The translations under genes and the position numbers were made by a program. From the NCBI GenBank assembly GCA_902622875.1, contig CACNRW010000005.1, positions 57,024 to 121,023 of the forward strand: a DNA stretch of 64,000 bases, read 5' to 3'. The notes under the pieces were generated by a model. That model did not search any database. It was not told the DNA's origin and was given only the letters and a program-made list of their open reading frames with translations. Origin of the DNA: an uncultured SAR116 cluster alpha proteobacterium (lineage in GTDB: Bacteria > Pseudomonadota > Alphaproteobacteria > Puniceispirillales > Marisalimonadaceae). This document shows, one piece after another, positions 39,874 through 48,282 of the stretch; within the stretch, counting starts at the first letter, position 1, and each line of letters opens with the position of its first letter.

Positions 39874-41418
39874 CTACTTTTGTAATTGAAATGCCCAATT
39901 GCAAGAGATCATCTTATAAGCCCTTATTTTTTCAAGCTTCATAATTATCATTATTTCTTTACAAGGAGTAGGACCTTTTGGGGTAAACATAACTGAATCC
40001 TGGATAATTATATCTTGATTGTCAGAGGTCATTTTCCAAACAAAGCCCTTTGAGTGGTTTAATAAAATTGAACCACTTCTAGTTTTTATAAGTTCAATGC
40101 TTGGATTTAAATGAAAGTGAATATTTGCCATTTTGGGTATTGTACCAATATTTCCAAGATTTATGATTACGTCTTTTCCCCTTATTTCATTTTTTTTATT
40201 GGATAGATAAATTTGTCTGTTGTGATTTATCCCAAAAATAGTCTTATAACCAGAATGTGTTAAATCTAATAAATTTCCATCCTTTGTCTTTCCGTATTTG
40301 ACTTCTAATATCTCAGTTTTTCTTTTTCCTGTTAGATCTATATTATTTCTATCATCAATATTTAAAGTAGAGTGAGCAGCAGATGACGCTAATGAATTTT
40401 TAGCACTTTTAATACTAGATTTAGTTAATTCTCCTAGATTAGAAATAATTTTTTCTTTTTTATAAAAAAACTCAAACGCAAATAAACTCGCTTTTGTATT
40501 ATTACTTACTATTGGTTTTAAACCAATATCTACAAACACAACTGTGTCCATATTGGATAATCTACAAAAACCAGTGTTTTCTGCAAGTTGAAAAATTCTA
40601 TTTTTGTAACCAATCCTGTTTAAAGTTTGTTTTATAATATCTTTAGGAACTAATGATCCTCCGTGGAACCATGCAAAACAATCATTTGGCATTTGAAAGC
40701 CTCTGCAGAATTCGCCCATTTTAATTGTTTTTTTATGTAAGTTCTCTGCATCAACATTTTTTAAAATTCCAACTATAGATCTAATTTCTATTAAATGCCT
40801 TAATAAATTTATATGAAGAACAGGACTTCTAGAGGTGTGTCCACCATCATTATTTGTTAAAATTTCAAGTTTTTGGTCTATAATATTTAATAATTCATCG
40901 ATAATGATTATATCTTCAAATAAAATAGACTTAGCAACTAAAATACCTTTAATTATTATGATTTGTTGTAGGTGATTATCTGTTTCTGTGAGTTTTATCT
41001 CGAGATATTTTGTCTGTAATGCAATAGAATATAAAATTTTCTTTTGTAAATCTAATTCGCCACTCTCTGCAAACCATGAAAAATTGAAACTCCAACACGT
41101 TACTCTTTCTGCCATTATTTGAGAGTCAAATTCCTTTGACAGAAGATTATGTTCCTCATTAATCCAATTTGACACTAAAGAACGTGCTATGGATCTAGCT
41201 TTAATACTGCCCTCAGCTTTTAAATCTCTCAAAAAATAGAACTTGTTAAAATCTTTAATTAGTTTTCGATTAGTTTTGCCGTTGACTATTGTTTTACCAA
41301 TTTCTGAATTGCCTTGCCAGTTATCAGTAAGTCTTCTTACAGGAGAATTCTGTCCATCTACTTTTAGCTTTTTTTTGAGAAAATAATTATTTGTAATTAA
41401 ATCTATAAATTTAAGCAT
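39874..41418 (-). CDS. Heparinase II/III family protein
   Basis: A 514-residue protein with the heparinase II/III layout: an N-terminal alpha/alpha barrel and a C-terminal beta-sandwich with HSGYKTIFG and SPRPVLHINLL-like conserved blocks (here RSPVLHINLLRHLIE). These enzymes are polysaccharide lyases, but the alphaproteobacterial copies beside rsmB and purH have no proven substrate and may act on an envelope glycan. No signal peptide is evident at the N-terminus. It starts 4 bp after rsmB on the same strand. Confidence 0.85.
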   Translation of the reverse strand: MLKFIDLITNNYFLKKKLKVDGQNSPVRRLTDNWQGNSEIGKTIVNGKTNRKLIKDFNKFYFLRDLKAEGSIKARSIARSLVSNWINEEHNLLSKEFDSQIMAERVTCWSFNFSWFAESGELDLQKKILYSIALQTKYLEIKLTETDNHLQQIIIIKGILVAKSILFEDIIIIDELLNIIDQKLEILTNNDGGHTSRSPVLHINLLRHLIEIRSIVGILKNVDAENLHKKTIKMGEFCRGFQMPNDCFAWFHGGSLVPKDIIKQTLNRIGYKNRIFQLAENTGFCRLSNMDTVVFVDIGLKPIVSNNTKASLFAFEFFYKKEKIISNLGELTKSSIKSAKNSLASSAAHSTLNIDDRNNIDLTGKRKTEILEVKYGKTKDGNLLDLTHSGYKTIFGINHNRQIYLSNKKNEIRGKDVIINLGNIGTIPKMANIHFHLNPSIELIKTRSGSILLNHSKGFVWKMTSDNQDIIIQDSVMFTPKGPTPCKEIMIIMKLEKIRAYKMISCNWAFQLQK

Positions 41419-41422
41419 AAAA

Positions 41423-42802
41423 TTAATTTTCCATTTTAACTAATGCGATAAAAAAACCGTCTGATCCATTCATAACATCATCAGAATTAAAATTAAAATA
41501 ATTTGGAAGGATTCTTATGAAGCCTTCTTTAGTTATACAATCGCTAATCATAGGATAATCAGTTGAAAAAAACGGAACAATGGAAAAACTTTGATTTTTC
41601 TTTAAAAATTTTTCAATCCTTCTTTCACCTTCAATTTTTTGAAGAGAGCATGTAACATACATAATTAATCCATTTTTTTTCAATATTTTTGAAGCATTAT
41701 TTAATATATTATCCTGACTTAAAATTAAATCGTCTAAATTGATTGGTGCTGGTTTAATAAAAATATCTGGATTTCTTCTAATAGTGCCTGTTGCAGTACA
41801 GGGAGCGTCTATTAAAATAACATCAGGTTTAAAGCTTGGTAGATAATCTTCTGCTTTAACATTAATTAAATTGGGATTAAAGTTAAGTCGCTTCATATTT
41901 TCTTTAAATTTATGAGATCTCAATTTATTTTTTTCAATAGATACAACGTCTAACTTATTATCTAAAAGTTGAGCTGTTTTTCCTCCAGGAGCGCAACACA
42001 TGTCTACTAACTTAATAGAATCAATAGATTGAGAAAAATGTTGTTTTATTTTAGACAACAATAAATTACAGGGTATTTGGGATGCTGCATCTTGTATCCA
42101 CCACACACCATCAGAAAATAATGGTAAACTTTCAACTGACTCTTTTAAATTACATCTTATTACATTAGGCAAGATTTTTTCACCTGAGGTATTGAGTTGA
42201 AATTGCTCCAATTCACTCTTTTTCATTTTATTTGAAATAACTATATCTAGTGGTGGTGGTTCCATGGCTATTTTTGCTATTTCATTGACATTTTTTTCAC
42301 CATATGAAGAAGTCCAACTTTTTAATAGCCATTCTGGTAGGTTGTATTTATCTTCAGGAATGAAGTTTAAACAATCATTTTTATTTGAAACTATTTTACG
42401 TAAAATTGCATTTACGAGCTTAGATTGTTTGTCACCAATATAAATTTTAGCTTGATTTACTGCTTCATTTAATACTGCATAAGGCGCTATTTCTAACCAA
42501 ATTAATTGAATTGTAGCAATAACTAAAATGCTATTTAAGTAACGATTTTTTTTCTTTATCCCAAACCTTGAGTATTTATTATAAATTTTTTGAGCTTGGT
42601 TATGCCTTCTCATACATGTGTTTATAAGTAAAAATAGAAAAGATTTGTCTCGTTTATCTAATTTATTAAAGTCAAAAGATTTTATAATAATATCGTCAAA
42701 TTTTTTATTCTTGTAAAAAACAAGTATCCAAATTTCTAATGCTACAAGTCTTACAGTCTTGTTTATTTTTTTTTGGGTGTTAGATGTTTTTTGTTCTATC
42801 AA
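41423..42802 (-). CDS. rsmB: 16S rRNA (cytosine967-C5)-methyltransferase
   Basis: A 459-residue RsmB when started at TTG (42802), with AAGGAAG a few bases upstream; the frame continues to 42967 but that part overlaps the + strand SDHAF4-like gene and looks non-coding. The NusB-like RNA-binding domain is N-terminal, and the Rossmann methyltransferase domain is C-terminal. Both cysteines of the m5C mechanism are seen, in DAPCTATGT and VTCSLQ, with the SAM motif DMCCAPGGKTAQ. It modifies C967 of 16S rRNA. Confidence 0.93.
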   Translation of the reverse strand: MIEQKTSNTQKKINKTVRLVALEIWILVFYKNKKFDDIIIKSFDFNKLDKRDKSFLFLLINTCMRRHNQAQKIYNKYSRFGIKKKNRYLNSILVIATIQLIWLEIAPYAVLNEAVNQAKIYIGDKQSKLVNAILRKIVSNKNDCLNFIPEDKYNLPEWLLKSWTSSYGEKNVNEIAKIAMEPPPLDIVISNKMKKSELEQFQLNTSGEKILPNVIRCNLKESVESLPLFSDGVWWIQDAASQIPCNLLLSKIKQHFSQSIDSIKLVDMCCAPGGKTAQLLDNKLDVVSIEKNKLRSHKFKENMKRLNFNPNLINVKAEDYLPSFKPDVILIDAPCTATGTIRRNPDIFIKPAPINLDDLILSQDNILNNASKILKKNGLIMYVTCSLQKIEGERRIEKFLKKNQSFSIVPFFSTDYPMISDCITKEGFIRILPNYFNFNSDDVMNGSDGFFIALVKMEN

Positions 42803-42881
42803 AACTACTTCCTTGTATTTGTATAAATAATAAATATTATGTAAATAATTTAGATATTGGCTAATAAGAAGGTTTATACTA

Positions 42882-43046
42882 ATGGATAGTAAAATTACAA
42901 AATCAATTATACAAAAAGAAGAAAAGGATTCCAACGAGAATGTGTCCGAGAATAAGACCGCTCCCAAAGAAAAAGGAGGTCCTACGGGATTAGAACCAAC
43001 TAGATATGGAGATTGGGAGAAAGCGGGAAGATGCTCAGATTTTTAA
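42882..43046 (+). CDS. DUF1674/SDHAF4-like protein (54 aa)
   Basis: A 54-residue protein too short for a standard ORF cut-off. The C-terminal motif GGPTGLEPTRYGDWEKAGRCSDF is shortened in this note to its key parts: GGP, GLEPTRYGDW and GRCSDF, which are characteristic of DUF1674/SDHAF4. Eukaryotic SDHAF4 binds flavinylated SdhA and promotes succinate dehydrogenase assembly; a similar role is inferred. AGAAGG lies about 9 bp upstream. It overlaps only the unlikely extended form of rsmB. DUF1491 follows 15 bp later in the same direction. Confidence 0.9.
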   Translation: MDSKITKSIIQKEEKDSNENVSENKTAPKEKGGPTGLEPTRYGDWEKAGRCSDF

Positions 43047-43061
43047 ACTCATGATATTTTT

Positions 43062-43415
43062 GTGATGATAATTGAATTAAAATCAGAAATACTAATAAAC
43101 GCAGGAATTAGAGCGGCAGAAAGAAATTTTACCAACGCTTATATTACTAAAAGAGGTGATAGAGAGGCTGGTGCTATTTTTGTTAAAGTTGATACGCTAG
43201 ATGGTTATGCCAAGCTTTTCACACGTATTTTGAAATATGATTTAATTAATAAGAATGATGTTGTAGAATTTGTAAATTTATATCCTGAAAATAAATTACA
43301 AAATATTGACATAGATAAAAGAATTAATAAAGAAATAGAAATAGATAGCGATTGTTGGATAATAGAAATTGAAGACAAAGAAGGAAGAAATCCTTTTCAA
43401 AATTTAAATTGTTAA
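43062..43415 (+). CDS. DUF1491 family protein
   Basis: A 117-residue protein (the first or second Met may be used) with the DUF1491 pattern: KSEILINAGIR near the start, TKRGDREAGAIFVKV, and the C-terminal IEIDSDCWIIEIEDKEGRNPF parts in short form IEIDSDCW and IEDKEGRNPF. The family is found almost only in alphaproteobacteria and has no known activity. It follows the SDHAF4-like gene, a pairing seen in this class. Its 3' end overlaps the 3' end of the convergent dehydrogenase by 12 bp. Confidence 0.85.
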   Translation: MMIIELKSEILINAGIRAAERNFTNAYITKRGDREAGAIFVKVDTLDGYAKLFTRILKYDLINKNDVVEFVNLYPENKLQNIDIDKRINKEIEIDSDCWIIEIEDKEGRNPFQNLNC

Positions 43416-44420
43416 ATCCTCTATTAGTTGGCTTCTTTTATACAAGCCTAAATAATCAGCTTTTAATTTAAGTATTCCATTCATATGTTTTAACATTGGT
43501 GTTGGTATATTTAGTTTTGCTCCAATTTCTATAATTGCGCTCATAATAGGGTCAATTTCTAAAGGTCGTTTCATTTCAATATCTTGTCGTGTTGAAGGCT
43601 TATGGCCAATTATAGATGATGCACCATCAATGCGTTTTTCAATTGTTACACTGAAGTTAACTCCAATTGCTTTACCAACTCTTTGGCACTCCTCCATTAT
43701 TTCTTTTATCAATAGTCTTGAACTTGGGTCATTACCTATAACATCTAAGCTTGCCCCAGTAATAGCGCTTATAGGGTTAAAAGAACAATTTCCCCAAAGT
43801 TTAATCCAAATTTCATCTCTCAAATTCTTTTTTTGAGGAGCTTTTAGCCCACCTTTTATAAATAGATCGGATAATATCTTTAATCTTTCTGAATTTATTC
43901 CATTTGGTTCACCAAGGCTAAATCTATTTCCTTCTATATGCTTTATAGTGCCTGGCTTTTCAATTTCGCATGCTGGGTAAACAACGCAACCTAATGCTCG
44001 TTTTGGATTAAGAGTTTTCCAGATAATTCCATGGGGATCTACTGAGTCTATGTGAGTGTTATCAAGTTTTGTACCTGTGTCAGATTTATAAAAATACCAC
44101 CATGGTAATCCATTAACTGCGGACAAAATAGCAGTGTTGTCATTTAAAAGGGGCTTTAATTGATTAACGATCCCTGAAATTGCATGAGCTTTAACACCAA
44201 TAATTATATAATCTTGAGTACCTAATTCACTCGCATTTTCAGTGACTTTCAATTTAAATATTTCTGATTTATTATTTGAAATTAAGGTTAAACCATTTTT
44301 TTTAATAGCTTCTTTGTGAGGCCCTCTAGCTATCAATGAAACGTTTGCTCCAGCTTTACTTAAGCTGCATCCAATATAGCCACCTATTGCTCCGGCACCA
44401 AATACGCAAATGTTAATCAT
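43404..44420 (-). CDS. 2-dehydropantoate 2-reductase family protein
   Basis: A 338-residue NADPH-dependent ketopantoate-reductase-like protein. The N-terminal Rossmann motif is GAGAIGGYIG, and the catalytic lysine is probably in WIKLWGNC. It is longer than PanE of E. coli (about 303 residues), and it is paired with an acyl-CoA ligase instead of pantothenate genes. So panE activity in coenzyme A synthesis is possible but reduction of another 2-oxo acid is as likely. It lies 9 bp after the acyl-CoA ligase and overlaps DUF1491 by 12 bp at the 3' end. Confidence 0.8.
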   Translation of the reverse strand: MINICVFGAGAIGGYIGCSLSKAGANVSLIARGPHKEAIKKNGLTLISNNKSEIFKLKVTENASELGTQDYIIIGVKAHAISGIVNQLKPLLNDNTAILSAVNGLPWWYFYKSDTGTKLDNTHIDSVDPHGIIWKTLNPKRALGCVVYPACEIEKPGTIKHIEGNRFSLGEPNGINSERLKILSDLFIKGGLKAPQKKNLRDEIWIKLWGNCSFNPISAITGASLDVIGNDPSSRLLIKEIMEECQRVGKAIGVNFSVTIEKRIDGASSIIGHKPSTRQDIEMKRPLEIDPIMSAIIEIGAKLNIPTPMLKHMNGILKLKADYLGLYKRSQLIEDLTI

Positions 44421-44429
44421 ATTAATTTC

Positions 44430-45932
44430 CTATTCTAAGCCGAGTTTTTCAGCAAGACCTATCCTTTGAAGTTTGCCAGTGGCTCCTTTGGGTATTTCTT
44501 TTAAAAAACTTATATATTTGGGAACTTTAAAATCAGCTAGATGATTTCGTGCATAACTTTTAATTTCAATTTCAGAACATTTTTTCTCATTTTTTAGGAC
44601 AATGGCAGCGCCTATAGCTTCTCCTAGTAACTTATCCTTTACCCCAAAAGTAACAACTTGTTCAATTGCTTCATGTTCCATTAATATATTATCTATTTCT
44701 AGAGGAGACACTTTTTCGCCTCCACGATTGATAATTTCTTTTAATCTTCCGGAAATTTTTAAATAACCATCATTATCAAAGAACCCTTGGTCACCAGTTC
44801 TAAACCAGCCATTAATAAACGAAGATTTATTAGCTTCATCATTATTTTCGTAACCAGTAGTTACATTATCACCCCTAATACAAACTTCTCCCTCATAACC
44901 ATTTTTCTGTATGTTTCCGTCGGCATCCATTATGCACACTTCAGGACCTGCAGGTTTACCAACAAATCCAGCTTTTTGAATCTGAGGAGGCATTGGATTT
45001 GACGTCATTTGGTGAGATGCTTCGGTCATTCCATAAGCTTCAATGACAGTTGTTTTAAAAACTTCTCTTAATTCTTCAAAAACGGCTGGTGGTAAAGATG
45101 CTGAGGATGATCTTATAAATCTCAGTGAGAGGTTTTCTGCAAGTTTTATATTTTTCTTTGCCCTCATCAATATTCCTTGATGCATAGTAGGAACCCCTGA
45201 ATACCAAGATATTTTTTCTTTTTTTGCTATATCTAAAAATTTTAATGCATTAAAACCGTCACTTGCATAAACTGAGGCTCCTGAAAATATTGATGAACAC
45301 AATATTGCAATTAAGCCGTGTATATGAAAAAGAGGCATAATATTATAACAATGATCATCTGAGTTCAATTTAAGAGAATTTGAAATATTTACTGCAGAAG
45401 AATAAATATTTTTATTTGTCAAAGGTACTACTTTAGGTCTAGATGTAGTTCCAGATGTATGAAGTACCAGAGCCTCATATGTTTCTTTAGATAGTTCAAA
45501 ACTAGAACTTTCATCATAAAGATTAAATATTCCGGTTGGCGCATTATCTATTTTTTTGATTTCACACACTTCTATACCTAATTTTTTTGCAGCTTCAACA
45601 ACAGGATTACTACTATTCTTTTCCACAATTACGAATTTAGGCATTAAATCTTTTAAATAAAATTCATATTCACTAAACTTGTAAGAGGGGTTTAGTGGCG
45701 CAGCAGACATATAACTTGCTACTGCTAAAAAAGTTGTCGCCATCTCAGGCCCATTTTTGAGAACGATCGCTGCTCTATCTGAATTTAGAAAACCTTTTTT
45801 GCTGAGTTGCCCAGATATGTCAAAAATATGTTTTTTCAAGTCTGAGTACTTGATTTTACTACCATCACTTGATGATATCGCAATACTTTCATCATCATTA
45901 TTGTTAATTAAATTTCTTACAGTTTGTGTCAT
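44430..45932 (-). CDS. Acyl-CoA ligase, AAE3/oxalate-CoA ligase-like
   Basis: A 500-residue ANL-superfamily ligase. The ATP loop is LHTSGTTSRPKVVPLT, the adenylate motif is YGMTEASHQMTSNP, and the C-terminal lysine region is GKLQR. The TEASHQMTSNP block and the APLNPSYKFSEYEFYL block are typical of AAE3/PCS60 proteins, several of which make oxalyl-CoA from oxalate. The substrate here is therefore plausibly oxalate, but not proven. It is followed at 9 bp by the ketopantoate-reductase-like gene. A palindrome lies near its -10 element. Confidence 0.8.
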   Translation of the reverse strand: MTQTVRNLINNNDDESIAISSSDGSKIKYSDLKKHIFDISGQLSKKGFLNSDRAAIVLKNGPEMATTFLAVASYMSAAPLNPSYKFSEYEFYLKDLMPKFVIVEKNSSNPVVEAAKKLGIEVCEIKKIDNAPTGIFNLYDESSSFELSKETYEALVLHTSGTTSRPKVVPLTNKNIYSSAVNISNSLKLNSDDHCYNIMPLFHIHGLIAILCSSIFSGASVYASDGFNALKFLDIAKKEKISWYSGVPTMHQGILMRAKKNIKLAENLSLRFIRSSSASLPPAVFEELREVFKTTVIEAYGMTEASHQMTSNPMPPQIQKAGFVGKPAGPEVCIMDADGNIQKNGYEGEVCIRGDNVTTGYENNDEANKSSFINGWFRTGDQGFFDNDGYLKISGRLKEIINRGGEKVSPLEIDNILMEHEAIEQVVTFGVKDKLLGEAIGAAIVLKNEKKCSEIEIKSYARNHLADFKVPKYISFLKEIPKGATGKLQRIGLAEKLGLE

Positions 45933-45964
45933 TTTATTTTTCTCTATTTTATAAAGCTAATTTC

Positions 45965-45985
45965 ATTATAAAAGTATAAATACTT
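45965..45985 (-). promoter_or_regulatory. -10 element with overlapping operator-like palindrome
   Basis: On the minus strand TATAAT (45970-45965) is preceded directly by the inverted repeat AAGTATTTATACTT (45985-45972, 6-bp arms, 2-bp centre). The position, just upstream of the -10 element of the acyl-CoA ligase gene, suits a repressor site. No good -35 element was found. Confidence 0.3.
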
Positions 45986-46058
45986 GAAGGTTCATTTAAT
46001 TCTTAGAAGTAAAAGTCAAATTTGTAAATTTTTAAAATTTTAAAAAATAAATCTATTT

Positions 46059-47564
46059 CTATACTTGCTTTTGCAAAAATTCCCTGGCAGAGGGACTTAA
46101 TTCTTCATACCCTTCGTCATTAGAAATTTTGTTAGCAGTACTTTTACCAAGCTCTACTCCCCACTGGTCAAAACTATTAATGTTCCATAAAAATCCAGAT
46201 GCAATTGTAATATTTTCATATAGCGAAATTAACATTCCAATAGAAAATGGATTATTTTCATCCCAACTTATAATTGTAGATGGCCGATTTCCTGGAAAGT
46301 TTTTATTTGCATTAGCTAAATCTACTGAGCCAATAGCTAACGCTTCTGCTTGAGCAACTGCATTTATAACTAAATGTTTATGATTATTAACAATATGACT
46401 AAATTTTGCGTCTTTTATTGGCTTCCGAGGTACAAGTATATCTACAGGGCTGGTTTCCAAGCCTTGGTGTAAAAATTGAAAAAAACTATGCTGAGCATTA
46501 GTACCAACTTCTCCCCAAATAATTGGACTTGCTGGCATTTGTAAAGGTTGACCTTCTACATCAACACTTTTCCCATTACTTTCCATTTCTAACTGTTGTG
46601 CCCAGGCGGGCAATTTAGAAAGACTGTCAGTATATGGAACAATACAGTGGTTGTTGAGTTTCAAAAAATTTCGATTCCATATTCTAAGTAAAGATAAAAT
46701 AATCGGAATATTGCTCTCAATTTCCTCATTAGCAAAATGTTGATCCATTATCTCGGCGCCATTCAAAAATTTCTTGTAATTATCTTCTCCTAAACCACAC
46801 AAAATCGACATTCCTACTGAAGACCATAATGAGAATCTTCCTCCAATATTTTCAGAAATTTGAAAAATATTAGATTTTTTAAATCCCCATTTCTTAGCTT
46901 TTTTTTCAGATGAAGTAACAGCCACCATTGCATCATTCAAACTAACGTTATTCTCTGTGAGCCAATTATATATAATTTTTGCATTTTCAAGAGTTTCAAG
47001 AGTTCCAAAGCTTTTAGACGTTATTATAAATAAAGTAGTTTTAGGGTCACATTTCTCAAATACTTCTATTAGAGTTATTGGGTCAATATTTGAAATATAA
47101 AAAACCTTAGGTCCTTTATAAAAACTTTTTAGTGCTTGATTAACCATCAATGGTCCTAAGTCAGATCCCCCAATGCCAACATTTACAATACTTTTGAATG
47201 ATTTTTTATTTAAAATGATTTTCGTAAAATTAATAAGATTTTTCCATTCTTTTGTTTCAAAACGTTCTTTTTTTCTAAGATTGAAATGGTCAACAGACCG
47301 GTTTTCGGAGCGATTTATTTTTGCTCCTGACATCATTCTTTTAATTTTTGACTTAATATTTGCTTTCTTAGCAAGATTAATTAGATCATCTTTAATTTCT
47401 TTGTCTAGGTTCTGTCTTGTTATATCCACTTTAAGACTTTGAAATTCAAATTGAAACTCAGCAATTCTTTGTTGATCAAAAATAAGATTACTTAGATTTT
47501 TACAATCCTTGAATTTTAGCTTATCATTAATAATTTTTGTAATCGGGTTTTGGGATAATTGCAT
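46059..47564 (-). CDS. pgi: Glucose-6-phosphate isomerase
   Basis: A 501-residue PGI, a little shorter than the E. coli enzyme. It interconverts glucose-6-phosphate and fructose-6-phosphate. Signature blocks are NVGIGGSDLGPLMV, ITSKSFGTLETL, GGRFSLWSSVGM and EMESNGKSV. It stands alone: divergent from the copper chaperone (86-bp spacer) and 126 bp from the acyl-CoA ligase. It indicates that sugar phosphates are interconverted, for glycolysis, gluconeogenesis or pentose phosphate flow. Confidence 0.96.
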   Translation of the reverse strand: MQLSQNPITKIINDKLKFKDCKNLSNLIFDQQRIAEFQFEFQSLKVDITRQNLDKEIKDDLINLAKKANIKSKIKRMMSGAKINRSENRSVDHFNLRKKERFETKEWKNLINFTKIILNKKSFKSIVNVGIGGSDLGPLMVNQALKSFYKGPKVFYISNIDPITLIEVFEKCDPKTTLFIITSKSFGTLETLENAKIIYNWLTENNVSLNDAMVAVTSSEKKAKKWGFKKSNIFQISENIGGRFSLWSSVGMSILCGLGEDNYKKFLNGAEIMDQHFANEEIESNIPIILSLLRIWNRNFLKLNNHCIVPYTDSLSKLPAWAQQLEMESNGKSVDVEGQPLQMPASPIIWGEVGTNAQHSFFQFLHQGLETSPVDILVPRKPIKDAKFSHIVNNHKHLVINAVAQAEALAIGSVDLANANKNFPGNRPSTIISWDENNPFSIGMLISLYENITIASGFLWNINSFDQWGVELGKSTANKISNDEGYEELSPSAREFLQKQV

Positions 47565-47650
47565 TCAACTGTTTTATTACCTATGTAGAGTTTGACATCA
47601 ACGTATCAAAGATTTATAGCATAATTTAACTTAGTTATGGATAAAAATCT

Positions 47651-48142
47651 ATGTTGCTATTTCAATATATTTATAAAATTTTATTTCTGGTTATTTTATT
47701 TATAATATCTTCAACTTGTTTTTCAGAAACAATTAGTATTAAGGGCTTGGTATTTTCTGATCTTAAGATTAATGAAGTATTTGCTAATCAAAAAATTACT
47801 TCAGGTTATTTGACAATTGAAAATACAAATAAAAAAGATGAACACTTAATTCATTTAGTATCGCATTTTTCAGAAAAAACCGAATTACACAATATGACCG
47901 TTGAAAATGATATCATGAAAATGAAACATGTGGATAAGGGTATAACTATAAAGGCTAACTCAAAACTAATTTTTAGACAGGGTGGTTTTCATATAATGTT
48001 CATAAAATTACTTAAGCCTCTTAAGGTTATGAATAAATATAAAGTTAGATTTACTTTTCAAAATGCTGGTACAATATTATTAGATATGCCAGTTAAAGCA
48101 AAAATAAACATCATTAAAAAGAAAAAACATAGTCATCATTAA
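47651..48142 (+). CDS. PCu(A)C copper chaperone
   Basis: A 163-residue periplasmic protein with a signal peptide ending near TCFS and the copper site His-x-Met, LHNM near residue 77-80, followed by the Met in MKHV and GGFHIMF. This HxM...M...HxM set is the PCu(A)C signature. These proteins insert Cu(I) into the CuA centre of cytochrome oxidase subunit II, encoded at 15396-16283 here. The C-terminus is His/Lys rich (KKKHSHH). A 23-nt segment in the 3' part is repeated inverted downstream. Confidence 0.92.
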   Translation: MLLFQYIYKILFLVILFIISSTCFSETISIKGLVFSDLKINEVFANQKITSGYLTIENTNKKDEHLIHLVSHFSEKTELHNMTVENDIMKMKHVDKGITIKANSKLIFRQGGFHIMFIKLLKPLKVMNKYKVRFTFQNAGTILLDMPVKAKINIIKKKKHSHH

Positions 48143-48213
48143 AAAAGTACTGTCGTCTCCAAAAATTAAATTTCTATGAATGAAAAATTATTAAGAGGCT
48201 TAAGTAATTTTAT
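48002..48213. repeat. 23-nt perfect inverted repeat, pcu(A)C gene and its downstream spacer
   Basis: Bases 48002-48024 (inside the copper chaperone gene) are the exact reverse complement of bases 48191-48213, in the spacer before dusA. The loop is 166 bp. Core of the arm: CTTAAGCCTCTTAA. Transcribed together they would form a 23-bp RNA duplex around the stop codon of the chaperone gene. Confidence 0.85.
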
Positions 48214-48282
48214 AAATGTTGGATATTTTTTTTAAATATTGTAAATAACTTATTATGATTTTTATATATTATAGATAGTATT

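Noticed and set aside
42803..42967. N-terminal extension of rsmB
   Set aside because: Overlaps the SDHAF4-like gene, lacks the family's N-terminal similarity, and a TTG with a good ribosome-binding site lies at 42802.
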